54,851 bases of DNA from Micromonospora sp. ALFpr18c (GTDB taxonomy: Bacteria; Actinomycetota; Actinomycetes; Mycobacteriales; Micromonosporaceae), in the NCBI RefSeq assembly GCF_008868155.1, contig NZ_WBKR01000015.1:1-54851 (forward strand). The letters are read 5' to 3'. The notes under the pieces are model-generated. The model saw only the letters and a list, made by a program, of their open reading frames with translations. It was not told the DNA's origin and ran no database searches. Shown here piece by piece: positions 32,127-41,942 of this stretch (position 1 is the first letter of the stretch; each line of letters opens with the position of its first letter). The translations under genes and the position numbers were made by a program.

Positions 32127-32915
32127 TCAGCTGACCGAGTTGATCGGCACGTTCTTCGCGTCGGCGGTGACCGCCAGCCCCTCGGGCAACGGACGGACCT
32201 CCCGCACGGCGAGCTGGAACGGCAGGTCGGGCAGCGGCACGTCGACGGAGATGCCCTTGGCGTAGTTGTTCAGCAGGGTGCGGGCCAGCGGCAGGTTCGG
32301 CAGGCCATCGGCGTCCAGGTTGTTGAAACGCAGGGCGACGGCGCCGCTCTTGGCGACGGTGACGTCGGCGGTGCCGGCGACGGTGAACTTCTGGCCGAGG
32401 ATGTCGACCGGAGCGGTGACGGCGAGCTTGCCGCCCTGCTCCGCGAGGGTGAGCCCGGGCCGGTCCAGCAACGCGGCGAGGCTGTCGTAGCTGATCGTGC
32501 CGGTGCCGTTGACGGTGTCCGCGACCACGTCACCCTGCCCGGAACGAAGAGTGTCCAGGGAGGCCCGCACGTTGCGCGCGTCGACGTCCAGCACCGGCAG
32601 TCGTACGGCTTCACCCTCGACCGAGGCCTGCACGTCCCGCAGCTTGATGGAGATCCGCTCGTACCGGCCGTCGATCACCTGCGTGAGGAACGGCGTCCCG
32701 CCGACCTGCACCTCGGGAGCCGCGGACTGCGCGCCCTGCTTGGTGATCTCCTGGCTGACCCGGTCGGCGATCGCCCGCTCGGCCACCCCGACCGCCACCC
32801 GGTCGGCTACCACCAGCAGCCCGGCCACCACCAGAAGCAGGATGACGAGACCGATGAGCAGTTTGCGACCGCGCCGCCGAGGCCGGGTTTCGTCCGCCGG
32901 ATAGTCCTGGGCCAC
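32127..32915 (-). CDS. LmeA-family (DUF2993) phospholipid-binding protein
   Basis: A 262-residue protein. A basic N-terminus (RRRGRK) leads into a membrane helix or uncleaved signal (LLIGLVILLLVVAGLLVVAD, about residues 19-38) and a DUF2993 domain outside. The domain resembles mycobacterial LmeA, a periplasmic lipid-binding protein involved in lipomannan maturation. Conserved-looking segments are GTPFLTQVIDGRYERISIKL and the C-terminal PFQLAVREVRPLPEGLAVTA. GTG start with AGGAGG 4-5 nt upstream. It is followed by the leader-peptide promoter region. Confidence 0.85.
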   Translation of the reverse strand: MAQDYPADETRPRRRGRKLLIGLVILLLVVAGLLVVADRVAVGVAERAIADRVSQEITKQGAQSAAPEVQVGGTPFLTQVIDGRYERISIKLRDVQASVEGEAVRLPVLDVDARNVRASLDTLRSGQGDVVADTVNGTGTISYDSLAALLDRPGLTLAEQGGKLAVTAPVDILGQKFTVAGTADVTVAKSGAVALRFNNLDADGLPNLPLARTLLNNYAKGISVDVPLPDLPFQLAVREVRPLPEGLAVTADAKNVPINSVS

Positions 32916-33020
32916 GCCGCCTCCTGTCTTCGCCCGCCGCGGAGCGACGGGGCGTTCGTACCGGTGCCGCAGAGCGGCGCACCCGTAGGTACCCGACCGG
33001 CTCCGGGCTCAACCGTGGGC

Positions 33021-34076
33021 TCAGAGGAAGAGCATGCACATGGCGTACGCGGCCGGCGCGGCCAGGGCGAAGCCGCCCAGCGGACCCTGCATGTGCCGGG
33101 CGACCCACATGGTGGGCGGTTCGCCGGCCATCAGTCGCCCCGCCTCCGCGTACCCGACGGCGAGGTCGGAGAGCACGGCGGTGACCGCCGCGACCAGGCC
33201 GATCACCGCGGCCCGGGTCGGCGTGAAGGGTGCCACCAGGTAGCTGCCGAGAAGCGCGCTGATCAGCGTGCCGACCATGGCGCCCACGACGACGCCGGCG
33301 GCGCCCCGGGGCACCTGCGGGGCCAGTCGGGGCCAGGGCAGCACGGCGTCGGTGAGCCGGGCGACGGTCAAGGCGACCCCGCTCGCGGTCAGGCAGACCG
33401 TGATCGCCTGAGTGCCGGCCGGGATGCGGCTGAGCACGATCAGGGTGCCGAAGGCCACCACCCCGACGACGATGAGCAGCGTGGCGCCGAGCGAGTCGGT
33501 GACCCGGACCCGGTCGACCCGGCGGACCAGTTGACCGAGCACCGCCGCGAGGAAACCACCGGCGGCCAGGTAGCCCAGCGGAGCCAGGCCGGCGATGTCG
33601 GTCTGCACGGCGGCGATGTCGGCGAGCGCGGCGACCACGGCGCTGATCCCGCCGACCAGCAGCAGGGCGGGCGGGCGCATGGCCATCGTCCAGGCGAGCA
33701 CGAACAACAGCTGGACGCCGAAGATGATGAAGGCGAACGGCAACCGGTGGCCCGGGCCCGACGTCTGCGCGCCGAGCACCAGACCAACACCGAGCAGCGC
33801 GGCGAATCCGGCGATGATCAGCGCCAGTGGGCGGCGCACCTCCACCGGGGGTACGACCTCCTCCTCCGGCTCGTCGATCTCGTCCTCGGAGCGACGGGCG
33901 GGCTCGCCGGAGCGGCGGGCACGGCGCGGACCACCCCGCTCACGACGTTCGCCGTCGACGACGGCCGGACCGGTGCGCGGCGCGGGCGGTTGGCCACGGG
34001 TCGGGGCGGCCGGGCCCGGACGGGGCCCGTCGGGCCACGTTTCGCGGCCGGCGTCCGGCGAGGTGGAGGGAAACAC
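33021..34076 (-). CDS. Polytopic membrane protein of unknown function
   Basis: A 351-residue protein. About 85 hydrophilic, proline- and arginine/glutamate-rich residues (including EDEIDEPEEEVVPPVEVRRP) precede about eight to nine membrane helices, starting LALIIAGFAALLGVGLVLGA. The disordered, charged N-terminus is presumably cytoplasmic. I do not recognise a specific family, though similar proteins occur next to lmeA-like genes in actinomycetes. The GTG lies 6 nt after CACGAT (34083-34088), a weak leaderless match. The 248 nt between this gene and glnR hold the two divergent promoters and no gene. Confidence 0.8.
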   Translation of the reverse strand: MFPSTSPDAGRETWPDGPRPGPAAPTRGQPPAPRTGPAVVDGERRERGGPRRARRSGEPARRSEDEIDEPEEEVVPPVEVRRPLALIIAGFAALLGVGLVLGAQTSGPGHRLPFAFIIFGVQLLFVLAWTMAMRPPALLLVGGISAVVAALADIAAVQTDIAGLAPLGYLAAGGFLAAVLGQLVRRVDRVRVTDSLGATLLIVVGVVAFGTLIVLSRIPAGTQAITVCLTASGVALTVARLTDAVLPWPRLAPQVPRGAAGVVVGAMVGTLISALLGSYLVAPFTPTRAAVIGLVAAVTAVLSDLAVGYAEAGRLMAGEPPTMWVARHMQGPLGGFALAAPAAYAMCMLFL

Positions 34077-34324
34077 GCCCCGATCGTGCCAGACCCACCC
34101 GCCGATGCGGCGGTCAAGGGTTTCGGCAACGTTAAAAACTGTGCCACGATCAGGGGCAAGCTAGACAAACGGGAAGTGGCCTGAGGGCGCAGCCGGGGCG
34201 ATCGGTTACGCTCAACGCGTTACCCGCCCGTCAGCGACGCCGGGACCACGCAATTTCTCAGCGCACTCCCCTCACGAGTGTGTCTGGTCGCGTGCGGCCA
34301 TGCGCCGCCGGGACGGAGGTGATC

Positions 34325-35038
34325 GTGGAGATCCTGCTGCTGGTGACCGCACGCGCAGGGGAACCGTCCGCTGTGCTGCCGGCACTCGACCTGCTGCCGC
34401 ATTCGGTCCGCACCGCACCACGCGACGTCCGCACCCTGGTCGCCGGGCCCAGCCCCGACGCGGTGCTGGTGGACGCGCGGTCGGAGCTGAGCGAGGCACG
34501 GGCGACCTGCCGGATGCTGCACGCGACCGGGCTCGGGGTGCCGCTCGTCGCGGTGGTGACCGAGGCCGGCCTGATCGCGTTGAACGCCGACTGGGGCGTC
34601 GACGACGTCATCCTCGCCTCGGCCGGGCCGGCCGAGGTGGAGGCGCGGCTGCGGCTGGCGGTGGGCCGGCTGAGCAACGCGACCGCCGGTGCCGGCGGTT
34701 CCATCCGGGCCGGCGAGCTGAACATCGACCCGGACACGTACGCCGCCAAGCTGAAGGGGCGCCCGCTCGACCTCACCTACAAGGAGTTCGAGCTGTTGAA
34801 GTTCCTGGCACAGCACCCGGGTCGGGTGTTCACCCGGGACCAGCTGCTGCGTGAGGTCTGGGGCTACGACTACTTCGGTGGCACCCGCACCGTCGACGTG
34901 CACGTGCGGCGGCTGCGCGCCAAGCTCGGCTCGGAGTACGAGTCGATGATCGGCACGGTCCGCCAGGTGGGCTACAAGTTCGTCGTCCCGCCGTCGCGGT
35001 CGCTGCCCGAGGCGGAGCACGCGCCGCTGCCCGTCTGA
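34325..35038 (+). CDS. glnR: GlnR-type orphan response regulator of nitrogen metabolism
   Basis: A 237-residue OmpR-type regulator. The atypical receiver starts [20 protein letters not shown] and carries PDAVLVDAR, where the aspartate of GlnR lies, without the usual acidic pocket. The DNA-binding domain ([20 protein letters not shown], then [20 protein letters not shown]) is very close to GlnR. No sensor kinase gene is adjacent, as expected. Position next to mshD, the rhodanese and pstSCAB repeats the glnR neighbourhood of Streptomyces. The GTG at 34325 is preferred (GGAGG 7 nt upstream) over an earlier one at 34280. It activates nitrogen-assimilation genes in other actinomycetes. Confidence 0.85.
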   Translation: MEILLLVTARAGEPSAVLPALDLLPHSVRTAPRDVRTLVAGPSPDAVLVDARSELSEARATCRMLHATGLGVPLVAVVTEAGLIALNADWGVDDVILASAGPAEVEARLRLAVGRLSNATAGAGGSIRAGELNIDPDTYAAKLKGRPLDLTYKEFELLKFLAQHPGRVFTRDQLLREVWGYDYFGGTRTVDVHVRRLRAKLGSEYESMIGTVRQVGYKFVVPPSRSLPEAEHAPLPV

Positions 35039-35192
35039 CCGGTCCTCCCGTCCGGGGAATTCCCCATATGCCCCTTTTGCGCATCTCGTCGGTTCTATTC
35101 TGACTGCCGGGTTTGTTAGCGGAAGGGGCGACGGTGCGCACAGAAACCACGGGGGCGACGGGCCGGCCTGTCCGGTCGGCGGAGCGGAAGCC

Positions 35193-36062
35193 GTGACGCG
35201 GGGCAACCCGACCGTCCGGGCGGCCGGAATCGTGGTGTTGGTGGTGACGGCGCTGCTCGGCTCGGCATACCTGCTGGGCCGCAGCCTCGTCCCCGACCAA
35301 CCCCAACGGCAGGCCACCGGGGTGAACACCAACGCCGAGGGGCCGTACTACGCCGATCAGCCCACCGGGGACGGGCCGAGCGGGTCACCCACCGCCAGTG
35401 CCAGTGCCAGCCCCACCGAGGCCGGCCAGGACGGGACGGGACGGGACTCCACGGGCGGCCAACTGTTCGGGGCGCACACCAGCACCGGCACACCCCGCCT
35501 GGCGTTGACCTTCGACGACGGTCCCGATCCGCGCTACACCCCGCAGGTGCTCGCCATGCTGCGCGAGTTCGACGTCAAGGCGACCTTCTGTGTCGTGGGC
35601 GAGAACGCCCAGGCCCACCCCGACCTGATCCAGGCGATCGTGGACGGCGGGCACAGCCTGTGCAACCACTCGTGGCACCACGACGTCACCCTGGGCAACC
35701 GCTCGGCGGACGTGATCCGCGCCGACCTGCTGCGCACCAACGAGGCGATCCGGGCGGCGGTGCCGGACGCGCCGATCGTCTGGTACCGGCAGCCGGGCGG
35801 CGCCTGGACCTACCCCGTGGTGTCGGTGGCGCAGCAGCTCGGCATGACCCCGCTGCACTGGTCGGTGGACCCGTCGGACTGGGAGGTCCCCGGCGCGACC
35901 AAGATCGCCGCGACGGTGGTCAGCCAGGCCGAACCGGGCTCGGTGGTGCTGCTGCACGACGCCGGTGGAAATCGCCAGGGCACCGTGGACGCGCTGCGCC
36001 GGATCCTGCCCGACCTGACCGCGCGGTTCGAGCTGGAGGCGCTGCCGACCGACCCGACGTGA
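35193..36062 (+). CDS. Secreted/membrane-anchored polysaccharide deacetylase (NodB domain)
   Basis: A 289-residue carbohydrate esterase family 4 protein. An N-terminal membrane helix (AAGIVVLVVTALLGSAYLLG, about residues 10-29) is followed by a Ser/Thr/Gly-rich linker and the NodB domain. Catalytic motif 1 is TFDDGPD near residue 108, the zinc motif is HSLCNHSWHHD near residue 152, motif 3 is RQPGGAWTYP, and the late motif is VLLHDAGGNRQ. It probably deacetylates peptidoglycan or another amino sugar polymer outside the membrane. GTG start; an earlier GTG at 35133 lies 20 codons upstream but out of the helix register seen here. Confidence 0.9.
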   Translation: MTRGNPTVRAAGIVVLVVTALLGSAYLLGRSLVPDQPQRQATGVNTNAEGPYYADQPTGDGPSGSPTASASASPTEAGQDGTGRDSTGGQLFGAHTSTGTPRLALTFDDGPDPRYTPQVLAMLREFDVKATFCVVGENAQAHPDLIQAIVDGGHSLCNHSWHHDVTLGNRSADVIRADLLRTNEAIRAAVPDAPIVWYRQPGGAWTYPVVSVAQQLGMTPLHWSVDPSDWEVPGATKIAATVVSQAEPGSVVLLHDAGGNRQGTVDALRRILPDLTARFELEALPTDPT

Positions 36063-36119
36063 GGCCGGCGCTGGCGAAGGCCGCGGGTCCGGAGGGTGGG
36101 GATGGTTGGTGCGCAGCCC

Positions 36120-36291
36120 TTGGAGTTGATGTGGTGAACGAATCAGCCCCGCCAGGACGGCGTTTCCGGGACCGGGACCGGGCGTGAGGCCGCGGACACC
36201 AGTGGGACCGCACCATCGGGCCGGTGAAATCCCGGCACCAGCAGGACAGCACGACCGGGCCCGGTGATGCATCAAACGCATCAACTCCAAA
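36120..36291. repeat. Inverted repeat enclosing a gene-free block
   Basis: TTGGAGTTGATG (36120-36131) is repeated in inverted orientation as CATCAACTCCAA (36280-36291), with 148 bp between. The 338 bp from 36063 to 36400 hold no gene that I can see. The interior also contains ATGCATCAAACGCATCAAC, a near-repeat of the right arm. A small non-autonomous mobile element remnant is possible; no target duplication is obvious. Confidence 0.5.
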
Positions 36292-36400
36292 GGCGTTGAC
36301 CAACACCTCGCCGGCGCCGGCTGCTGGCCTCCTCGACGCCGACCGTCCTTAACTCGGCGACCCGGCGGGTGTCACGAGACGCAGCGGATACGGTGACGGG

Positions 36401-37327
36401 ATGAGCAGCGCGGAGCCGACCAGCGACCAGGTGACCCGGAGCGACCGACTGGCCCCGGCGGACGTCACCGATGTGCTGGCTCTGGCCCGTTGCTCGGGCG
36501 ACACCGACGGCGCGGACCCGCTCGACGAGCACGTCCTGCTCCGGCTGCGCGACCCCGACGCCCCGGCCGTGCACCTGATCGCCCGTGCCGACGACGGCAC
36601 CCTCACCGGATACGCGCACCTGGACACCACCGACCCGGTCGGCGGGATCGGGGTCGAGCTGGCCGTGCACCCCGCGTACCGGCGGCGGGGCACCGGCCGG
36701 GCGCTGGCTCGGGGCGTACTCGCCTCGGCCACCGGGCCACTGCGGGCGTGGGCGCACGGCGACCACCCCTCGGCCGCCGCGCTCGCCGTCGACCTCGGGT
36801 TCACCCGTGCCCGGGTGCTCTGGCAGCTGCGTCGGCCACTGGCCGCCCCGCTGGGTGAGCCGCGCCTGCCCGACGGGGTGACGCTGCGCGCGTTCCGACC
36901 CGGGGCGGACGATGCGGCCTGGCTGACCCTCAACTCGCGCGCCTTCGCCGAGCATCCCGAACAGGGGCGCTGGACCGCGGACGACCTGCGGGTACGCCGC
37001 GCCGAGCCGTGGTTCGACCCGGCCGGCTTCCTACTCGCCGAGGAGACCTCGACCGGCCGGTTGCTCGGCTTCCACTGGACCAAGGTGCACGAGCGGCCCG
37101 GGTCGGCCCGCATCGGCGAGGTGTACGTACTGGGCGTGGAGCCGACCGCGCACGGCGGCGGGCTCGGCCGGGCGTTGACCACCGCGGGGCTCGCGTATCT
37201 GCGGGACAAGCGGGGCCTGGACCGGGTGATGCTCTACGTGGACGACTCGAACACCGGGGCGGTCGCGCTCTACGAGCGGCTGGGCTTCGCCCGCTGGTCC
37301 GCGCACATCAACTACCACCTCGGCTGA
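36401..37327 (+). CDS. mshD: Mycothiol synthase MshD
   Basis: A 308-residue protein of two GNAT domains that acetylates Cys-GlcN-Ins with acetyl-CoA, the last step of mycothiol synthesis. The N-terminal domain has HPAYRRRGTGRALARG near residue 88. The C-terminal catalytic domain has GEVYVLGVEPTAHGGGLGRA near residue 240 and the closing DDSNTGAVALYERLGFARWS, both typical of MshD. The ATG lies 6 nt after TACGGT (36389-36394), so the transcript is leaderless. Position between glnR and pstS is the same as in Streptomyces. Confidence 0.95.
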   Translation: MSSAEPTSDQVTRSDRLAPADVTDVLALARCSGDTDGADPLDEHVLLRLRDPDAPAVHLIARADDGTLTGYAHLDTTDPVGGIGVELAVHPAYRRRGTGRALARGVLASATGPLRAWAHGDHPSAAALAVDLGFTRARVLWQLRRPLAAPLGEPRLPDGVTLRAFRPGADDAAWLTLNSRAFAEHPEQGRWTADDLRVRRAEPWFDPAGFLLAEETSTGRLLGFHWTKVHERPGSARIGEVYVLGVEPTAHGGGLGRALTTAGLAYLRDKRGLDRVMLYVDDSNTGAVALYERLGFARWSAHINYHLG

Positions 37328-37432
37328 CGGTCGGGCACCGGGGACAGCCGAGTAACCGGCGGATCACGGCCGCGCATCGGCGGGATAACGCCGTACCGGA
37401 AATATGACCATACTTCCGACAGGCGCACCCGG

Positions 37433-37509
37433 GTTCACTTAACGGACAACTCGCCCTCAGTAAGCGGTCACCTCGATGGCCGCACGTGTTCACCTTGCGT
37501 TCACTTGCG
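37433..37509 (+). promoter_or_regulatory. Phased PHO-box array upstream of pstS
   Basis: Units of 11 bp can be read in register: GTTCACTTAAC (37433), GGACAACTCGC (37444), a poor unit, GGTCACCTCGA (37466), a poor unit, GTTCACCTTGC (37488) and GTTCACTTGCG (37499). The last two form a near-ideal actinobacterial PhoP box (consensus G(G/T)TCAYYYR(G/C)). The array ends 110 bp before the pstS start codon. Activation of pst under phosphate limitation is expected by homology. Confidence 0.85.
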
Positions 37510-37619
37510 ACCGGCGAACCGGCTACCTGGCACTTCTAACTTTCGTGTCAGCCGGTCAGTGCCGGTCCTCGGGCCCCGGGATCGGGGCGCCAAGTCAGAC
37601 GCGAAGGGAAACCCCTCAG

Positions 37620-38729
37620 GTGAAGCTCCAGCGGTACGGCACTATTGCCTGCCTCGCTCTTGCCGCGACGCTCGGCCTCAGTGCATGCGGCTCGGACAAC
37701 AACGAGCCCACCCCCGGCGCCAGCGCCTCGGGCTCGGCCGCCGCGGTCGACTGCGGTACCGGCACGGTCAACGCCCAGGGCTCGTCGGCCCAGAAGAACG
37801 CCATGGCCGAATGGATCAAGGCGTACCAGCAGAAGTGCCAGGGCACCACGATCAACTACGAGGGCACCGGGTCGGGCGCCGGCATCCAGGCGTTCATCGC
37901 CGGGACCGCCGACTTCGCCGGCTCGGACTCCGCGCTCAAGCCGGAGGAGCAGCCGCAGGCCGACGCCAAGTGCGCCGGTGGCAAGGCCCTCAACCTCCCG
38001 ATGGTGATCGGCCCGGTCGCGGTCGTCTACAACGCCGGCAGCGGCGTGGACAACCTCCAGTTCAAGCCGGCCACCCTGGCGATGATCTTCGCCGGCAAGG
38101 TCACCAAGTGGGACGACGCGGCGATCAAGGCCGACAACCCGGACGCCAAGCTCCCGTCGGCCCCGATCCAGGCCGTGCACCGCTCCGACGAGTCGGGCAC
38201 CACCGACAACTTCACCAAGTACCTGTCGAAGACCGCCGAGGCGGACTGGACCTTCGGTAACGCCAAGGCGTGGAAGGCCCCGGGTGGCGTCGGCGCCGCC
38301 AAGTCCGACGGCGTGGCCAGCAAGGTCAAGAGCACGGTGGGCACGATCAGCTACGTCGAGTGGTCGTACGCCGAGAACTCCAGCCTGAACCTGGCCAAGG
38401 TGCAGAACGGCGCCGGCGAGTGGGCCGCGCTGACCGCCGAGTCGGCCGGCAAGACCATCGCCGGGGCGAAGATCGAGGGCCAGGGCGACGACCTCAAGCT
38501 GTCGATCGACTACAACACCAAGGAGGCCGGGGCCTACCCGATCGTCCTGGCGACGTACGAGATCGTCTGCAGCAAGGGCCTCGCGGCCGACAAGCTGAAG
38601 CTGGTCAAGGGTCTGCTGGGCTACGCCGCCAGCGCCGAGGGCCAGACCTCGCTGACCGAGCTGGGCTATGCCCCGCTGCCGGAGACGGTCCGCACCAAGG
38701 TCGAGACCGCGGTCAAGAACCTCTCCTGA
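37620..38729 (+). CDS. pstS: Phosphate ABC transporter binding lipoprotein PstS
   Basis: A 369-residue high-affinity phosphate-binding lipoprotein. The signal ends in LGLSAC with Cys23. Phosphate contacts are visible in NAQGSSAQKNAMAEW (about residues 45-60), GTGSGAGIQAFIAGTADFAG and HRSDESGTTDNFTKYL. The frame is open 48 codons upstream, but the GTG at 37620 gives a proper lipoprotein signal and the upstream part lies in the PHO-box region. It heads pstSCAB; the next gene starts 39 nt after its stop. Confidence 0.96.
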   Translation: MKLQRYGTIACLALAATLGLSACGSDNNEPTPGASASGSAAAVDCGTGTVNAQGSSAQKNAMAEWIKAYQQKCQGTTINYEGTGSGAGIQAFIAGTADFAGSDSALKPEEQPQADAKCAGGKALNLPMVIGPVAVVYNAGSGVDNLQFKPATLAMIFAGKVTKWDDAAIKADNPDAKLPSAPIQAVHRSDESGTTDNFTKYLSKTAEADWTFGNAKAWKAPGGVGAAKSDGVASKVKSTVGTISYVEWSYAENSSLNLAKVQNGAGEWAALTAESAGKTIAGAKIEGQGDDLKLSIDYNTKEAGAYPIVLATYEIVCSKGLAADKLKLVKGLLGYAASAEGQTSLTELGYAPLPETVRTKVETAVKNLS

Positions 38730-38768
38730 TCCGACCCCACCACCTCAGCAACGGAATCGAGCGAGCAG

Positions 38769-39860
38769 ATGGGTGAAACCCCTCACCGCTCGGCCGACGC
38801 CGGCACCGGCGGGACGCGCGTGACCCAGAGTCACGAGTGGCCCGCCGGTGCCTCGGCGCGTGTGGCCGAGGCACCAGTCAGCGCGCGTACCCCCGGTGGC
38901 AACGGGCTGGGAGGCGGCGGCGCGCTGCCGAGAAACCGGAAGTTCGGCGCCGAGCGGGCCTTCCACGGCCTCACCCTGGCCGCCGGCGCGATGGTGCTGG
39001 TCATCATCGTGGCCATCGCGGCCTTCCTGATCGCGAAGGCGATCCCGGCCCTCCGTGCCAACACAGCGAACTTCTGGACCTTCGAGGGCTGGTTCCCGAA
39101 CGACAACCCGCCCACGTTCGGCATCGGCGCGCTCGCCTTCGGCACCGTTCTCAGCGCCGCCCTGGCTCTGCTGATGGCCGTGCCGGTAGCCATGGGCATC
39201 GCGCTGTACCTGTCCCACTACGCGCCCCGGCGTCTCGGCAACAGCCTCGGCTTCCTGATCGACCTGCTGGCCGCCGTGCCCAGCGTGGTGTTCGGCCTGT
39301 GGGGTCGCGACTACCTGATCGGCCCGGTCACCGACCTCTCGGGCTGGCTGAACAAGTACTTCAGCTGGATCCCGATCTTCGGGGGCGAGGGCCCGTACGG
39401 CAACTCGATCCTGCTCGGTTCCCTCGTGCTAGCGATCATGGTGCTGCCGATCATCACCTCGCTGACCCGCGAGGTGTTCCTCCAGACGCCGACGGCCAAC
39501 GAGGAGGCGGCCATCGCGCTGGGCGCCACCCGGTGGGAGATGCTGCGTACCGCGGTGCTGCCGTACGGCCGCCCGGGCATCATCGCCGCGGTGATGCTCG
39601 GCCTGGGTCGGGCGCTGGGTGAGACCATCGCGCTGGCGCTGACCCTCGGATCCACGTACGCCATCTCGTTCAACGTGTTGGAGAGCGGCGGCAACACCAT
39701 CGCCGCCAACATCGCCAACCGGTTCGCCGAGGCGAACGACACCGGCCGCGGCGCGCTGATCGCCTCCGGTCTGGTGCTGTTCGCGATCACGCTGGTCGTC
39801 AACATCATCGCGCGGGCGATCATCTACCGCCGCCGGGAGTTCACGGAGTCCGCCGCATGA
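38769..39860 (+). CDS. pstC: Phosphate ABC transporter permease PstC
   Basis: A 363-residue inner-membrane permease. About 60 hydrophilic residues precede six membrane segments; the first is near [20 protein letters not shown]. The EAA-type loop reads [20 protein letters not shown] near residue 240, followed by [18 protein letters not shown], a PstC signature. The stop overlaps the PstA start (ATGA). The long N-terminal extension is common in actinobacterial PstC. Confidence 0.95.
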   Translation: MGETPHRSADAGTGGTRVTQSHEWPAGASARVAEAPVSARTPGGNGLGGGGALPRNRKFGAERAFHGLTLAAGAMVLVIIVAIAAFLIAKAIPALRANTANFWTFEGWFPNDNPPTFGIGALAFGTVLSAALALLMAVPVAMGIALYLSHYAPRRLGNSLGFLIDLLAAVPSVVFGLWGRDYLIGPVTDLSGWLNKYFSWIPIFGGEGPYGNSILLGSLVLAIMVLPIITSLTREVFLQTPTANEEAAIALGATRWEMLRTAVLPYGRPGIIAAVMLGLGRALGETIALALTLGSTYAISFNVLESGGNTIAANIANRFAEANDTGRGALIASGLVLFAITLVVNIIARAIIYRRREFTESAA

Positions 39861-40945
39861 GCACCACGGTCACCTCACATCGCCCCCGGCCGCCGGCACA
39901 GCCGGAGACGCTGCGGGCTCGGCGGCTGCCCGCGTACGCCGCACCGGCCGTCGCCGTGGCAGCCCTGGCGCTCTCCGCGGTCATCGTCTACGGCGCCGGC
40001 ATCGGCGGCCCGGTCCTTGTCATCGTCCTCGGCGCGGTGCTCTACCTGGTCGGGCTCTTCGCGGCGTCCAACGCCGTCGAGGGCCGCCGGTCGGCCCGCA
40101 ACCGCACCTGGAGCGCGCTGATCCACTCCGCATTCGTGCTCGCCGTGGTGCCGCTCGCCTCGGTGGTCTGGACGCTTGTCAGCAAGGGCACCGAGCGGCT
40201 GGACGGCAACTTCTTCCAGACCTCGATGAACAACATCGGGGCTCGCGACCCGAACGGCGGCGCGTACCACGCGATCGTCGGCACGCTGGAGCAGGTCGGC
40301 ATCGCCACCCTGATCACCGTGCCGCTCGGCATCCTCTGCGCGATCTACATCGTCGAGTACGGCCGGGGCCGGTTCGCCTTCGCGATCCGGTTCTTCGTGG
40401 ACGTCATGACCGGCATCCCGTCGATCGTCACCGGCCTGTTCGTGCTGGCGTTCTGGGTGCTGATCGTGTCGCCGTGGTTCAACGACGGCCGGCCGGGCTT
40501 CTCCGGCTTCGCCGCCGCGCTCGCGCTCAGTGTGCTGATGCTGCCCACCATCGTCCGGTCCACCGAGGAGATGCTCCGCCTCGTTCCGCCGCCCCTGCGC
40601 GAGGGCGCCTACGCGCTCGGCGTACCCAAGTGGAAGACCATCCTGCGGGTGGTCCTGCCCACGGCGCTGCCCGGCATCGTCACCGGCGTCATGCTCTCCA
40701 TCGCCCGCGCGGCCGGCGAGACGGCCCCGGTGCTGCTGGTCGCCGGCGGCGGCGCCGCGATCAACTTCAACCCCTTCGAGAACAACCAGTCGTCGCTGGC
40801 CCTCTACGTCTACCAGCAGGCCGGCGAGGCCTCGAAGTACTCGCCGGCACGGGCGTGGACCGCGGCACTCACCCTGGTCGCCCTCGTGCTCATCCTGACG
40901 ATCGCGGCGAAGTTGCTGGCCCGTCGCAACAGGCTCAGCCGATGA
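39857..40945 (+). CDS. pstA: Phosphate ABC transporter permease PstA
   Basis: A 362-residue permease partner of PstC. Two extra N-terminal membrane segments ([20 protein letters not shown], then a segment starting [15 protein letters not shown]) precede the canonical six. The family segments [20 protein letters not shown] and [20 protein letters not shown] (EAA loop) are clear, as is [16 protein letters not shown]. Start coupled to PstC; stop 17 nt before the preferred PstB start. Confidence 0.95.
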   Translation: MSTTVTSHRPRPPAQPETLRARRLPAYAAPAVAVAALALSAVIVYGAGIGGPVLVIVLGAVLYLVGLFAASNAVEGRRSARNRTWSALIHSAFVLAVVPLASVVWTLVSKGTERLDGNFFQTSMNNIGARDPNGGAYHAIVGTLEQVGIATLITVPLGILCAIYIVEYGRGRFAFAIRFFVDVMTGIPSIVTGLFVLAFWVLIVSPWFNDGRPGFSGFAAALALSVLMLPTIVRSTEEMLRLVPPPLREGAYALGVPKWKTILRVVLPTALPGIVTGVMLSIARAAGETAPVLLVAGGGAAINFNPFENNQSSLALYVYQQAGEASKYSPARAWTAALTLVALVLILTIAAKLLARRNRLSR

Positions 40946-40962
40946 ACCCCGGAGGTACCACC

Positions 40963-41739
40963 ATGGCCAAGCGCGTCGAAGCCTCGAACGTCACCGCGTA
41001 CTACGGCGGTTTCAAGGCGATCGAGAACATCAACCTGACCGTCGAGCCGAAGACGGTCACCGCCCTGATCGGCCCGTCCGGTTGCGGCAAGTCCACGTTC
41101 CTGCGGTCGATCAACCGGATGCACGAGGTGCTGCCGGGTGCCCGGGTCGAGGGCAGCCTGACCATCGACGACCAGGACATCTACGACCGGGACGTGGACG
41201 TCACCGCGGTCCGCCGCATGATCGGCATGGTGTTCCAGCGGCCGAACCCGTTCCCCACCATGAGCATCTTCGAGAACGTGGTGGCCGGGCTGAAGCTCAA
41301 CGGCGTCCGGAAGAAGTCGATCCTGGACGAGGCCGCCGAGAAGGCGCTGCGCTCGGCCAACCTGTGGGACGAGGTCAAGGACCGGCTGGGCAAGCCCGGC
41401 GCGGGCCTCTCCGGTGGTCAGCAGCAGCGGCTCTGCATCGCCCGGACCATCGCGGTCGAGCCGCAGGTCGTGCTGATGGACGAGCCGTGCTCGGCCCTGG
41501 ACCCGATCTCCACGCTGGCGATCGAGGACCTGATGTTCCAGCTCAAGGACAAGTTCACGATCATCATCGTGACGCACAACATGCAGCAGGCCGCGCGGGT
41601 GTCGGACCGGACCGCCTTCTTCTCGATCGAGAAGACCGGCGACCCGGGCCGGCTGATCGAGTACGACAACACCCAGAAGATCTTCAGCAACCCGAGCGTG
41701 AAGAAGACCGAGGACTACATCACCGGCCGCTTCGGCTGA
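40963..41739 (+). CDS. pstB: Phosphate ABC transporter ATPase PstB
   Basis: A 258-residue ATPase that drives phosphate import. Walker A is [10 protein letters not shown] near residue 35, the Q-loop [18 protein letters not shown] near residue 88, the signature [14 protein letters not shown] near residue 147, and Walker [14 protein letters not shown] with the switch histidine in [13 protein letters not shown]. Two starts are possible; 40963 is chosen for GGAGGT 7 nt before it, while ATG 40942 overlaps the PstA stop. A strong terminator follows 21 nt after its stop. Confidence 0.96.
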   Translation: MAKRVEASNVTAYYGGFKAIENINLTVEPKTVTALIGPSGCGKSTFLRSINRMHEVLPGARVEGSLTIDDQDIYDRDVDVTAVRRMIGMVFQRPNPFPTMSIFENVVAGLKLNGVRKKSILDEAAEKALRSANLWDEVKDRLGKPGAGLSGGQQQRLCIARTIAVEPQVVLMDEPCSALDPISTLAIEDLMFQLKDKFTIIIVTHNMQQAARVSDRTAFFSIEKTGDPGRLIEYDNTQKIFSNPSVKKTEDYITGRFG

Positions 41740-41760
41740 GCCGCCGATCCCGGTCCGCGA

Positions 41761-41793
41761 GGGGCGTCGGTCGTCACGACCGGCGCCCCTTTT
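41761..41793 (+). terminator. Rho-independent terminator of pstSCAB
   Basis: Arms 41761-41774 and 41776-41789 pair over 14 positions with one G-T, followed directly by TTTT (41790-41793). This is the most classical intrinsic terminator in the window. Confidence 0.9.
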
Positions 41794-41854
41794 CGCGTGC
41801 CCGGGGTGTCCGGCCCGGGCCCAGCTCGGCCATGATCATGCTCGATCCATGATG

Positions 41855-41884
41855 TAGTGGTCTCACCGCAGCGTGAGGCCACTA
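41855..41884. terminator. Hairpin between pstB and the convergent NUDIX gene
   Basis: TAGTGGTCTCAC (41855-41866) pairs with GTGAGGCCACTA (41873-41884) with one G-T pair and a 6-nt loop, followed by TTT. It could terminate the NUDIX gene on the other strand. ATGATCATG and CATGATG words around it hint at a dispersed extragenic repeat. Confidence 0.6.
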
Positions 41885-41942
41885 TTTCCATGTTCGGGCG
41901 CGATCTTTCCCCGAGCGGTACGCGCGCGTGGCCCGGCGCGTT

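Noticed and set aside
31782..34184. An 800-codon plus-strand frame across the rhodanese leader, lmeA-like and membrane-protein genes
   Set aside because: It is antisense to genes with clear domains, is rich in Gly, Arg, His and Asp in the pattern of third-position G+C shadows, and shows no domain.
34205..34226. GlnR box (GGTTACGCTCAACGCGTTAC) before glnR
   Set aside because: The two GTTAC words are 14 bp apart and in direct orientation, not the GTnAC-n6-GAAAC spacing of 11 bp expected for GlnR sites.
35054..35065. Palindrome GGGGAATTCCCC after glnR
   Set aside because: A perfect 12-bp palindrome with no loop; too short to fold as a terminator and no second copy nearby to suggest an operator.
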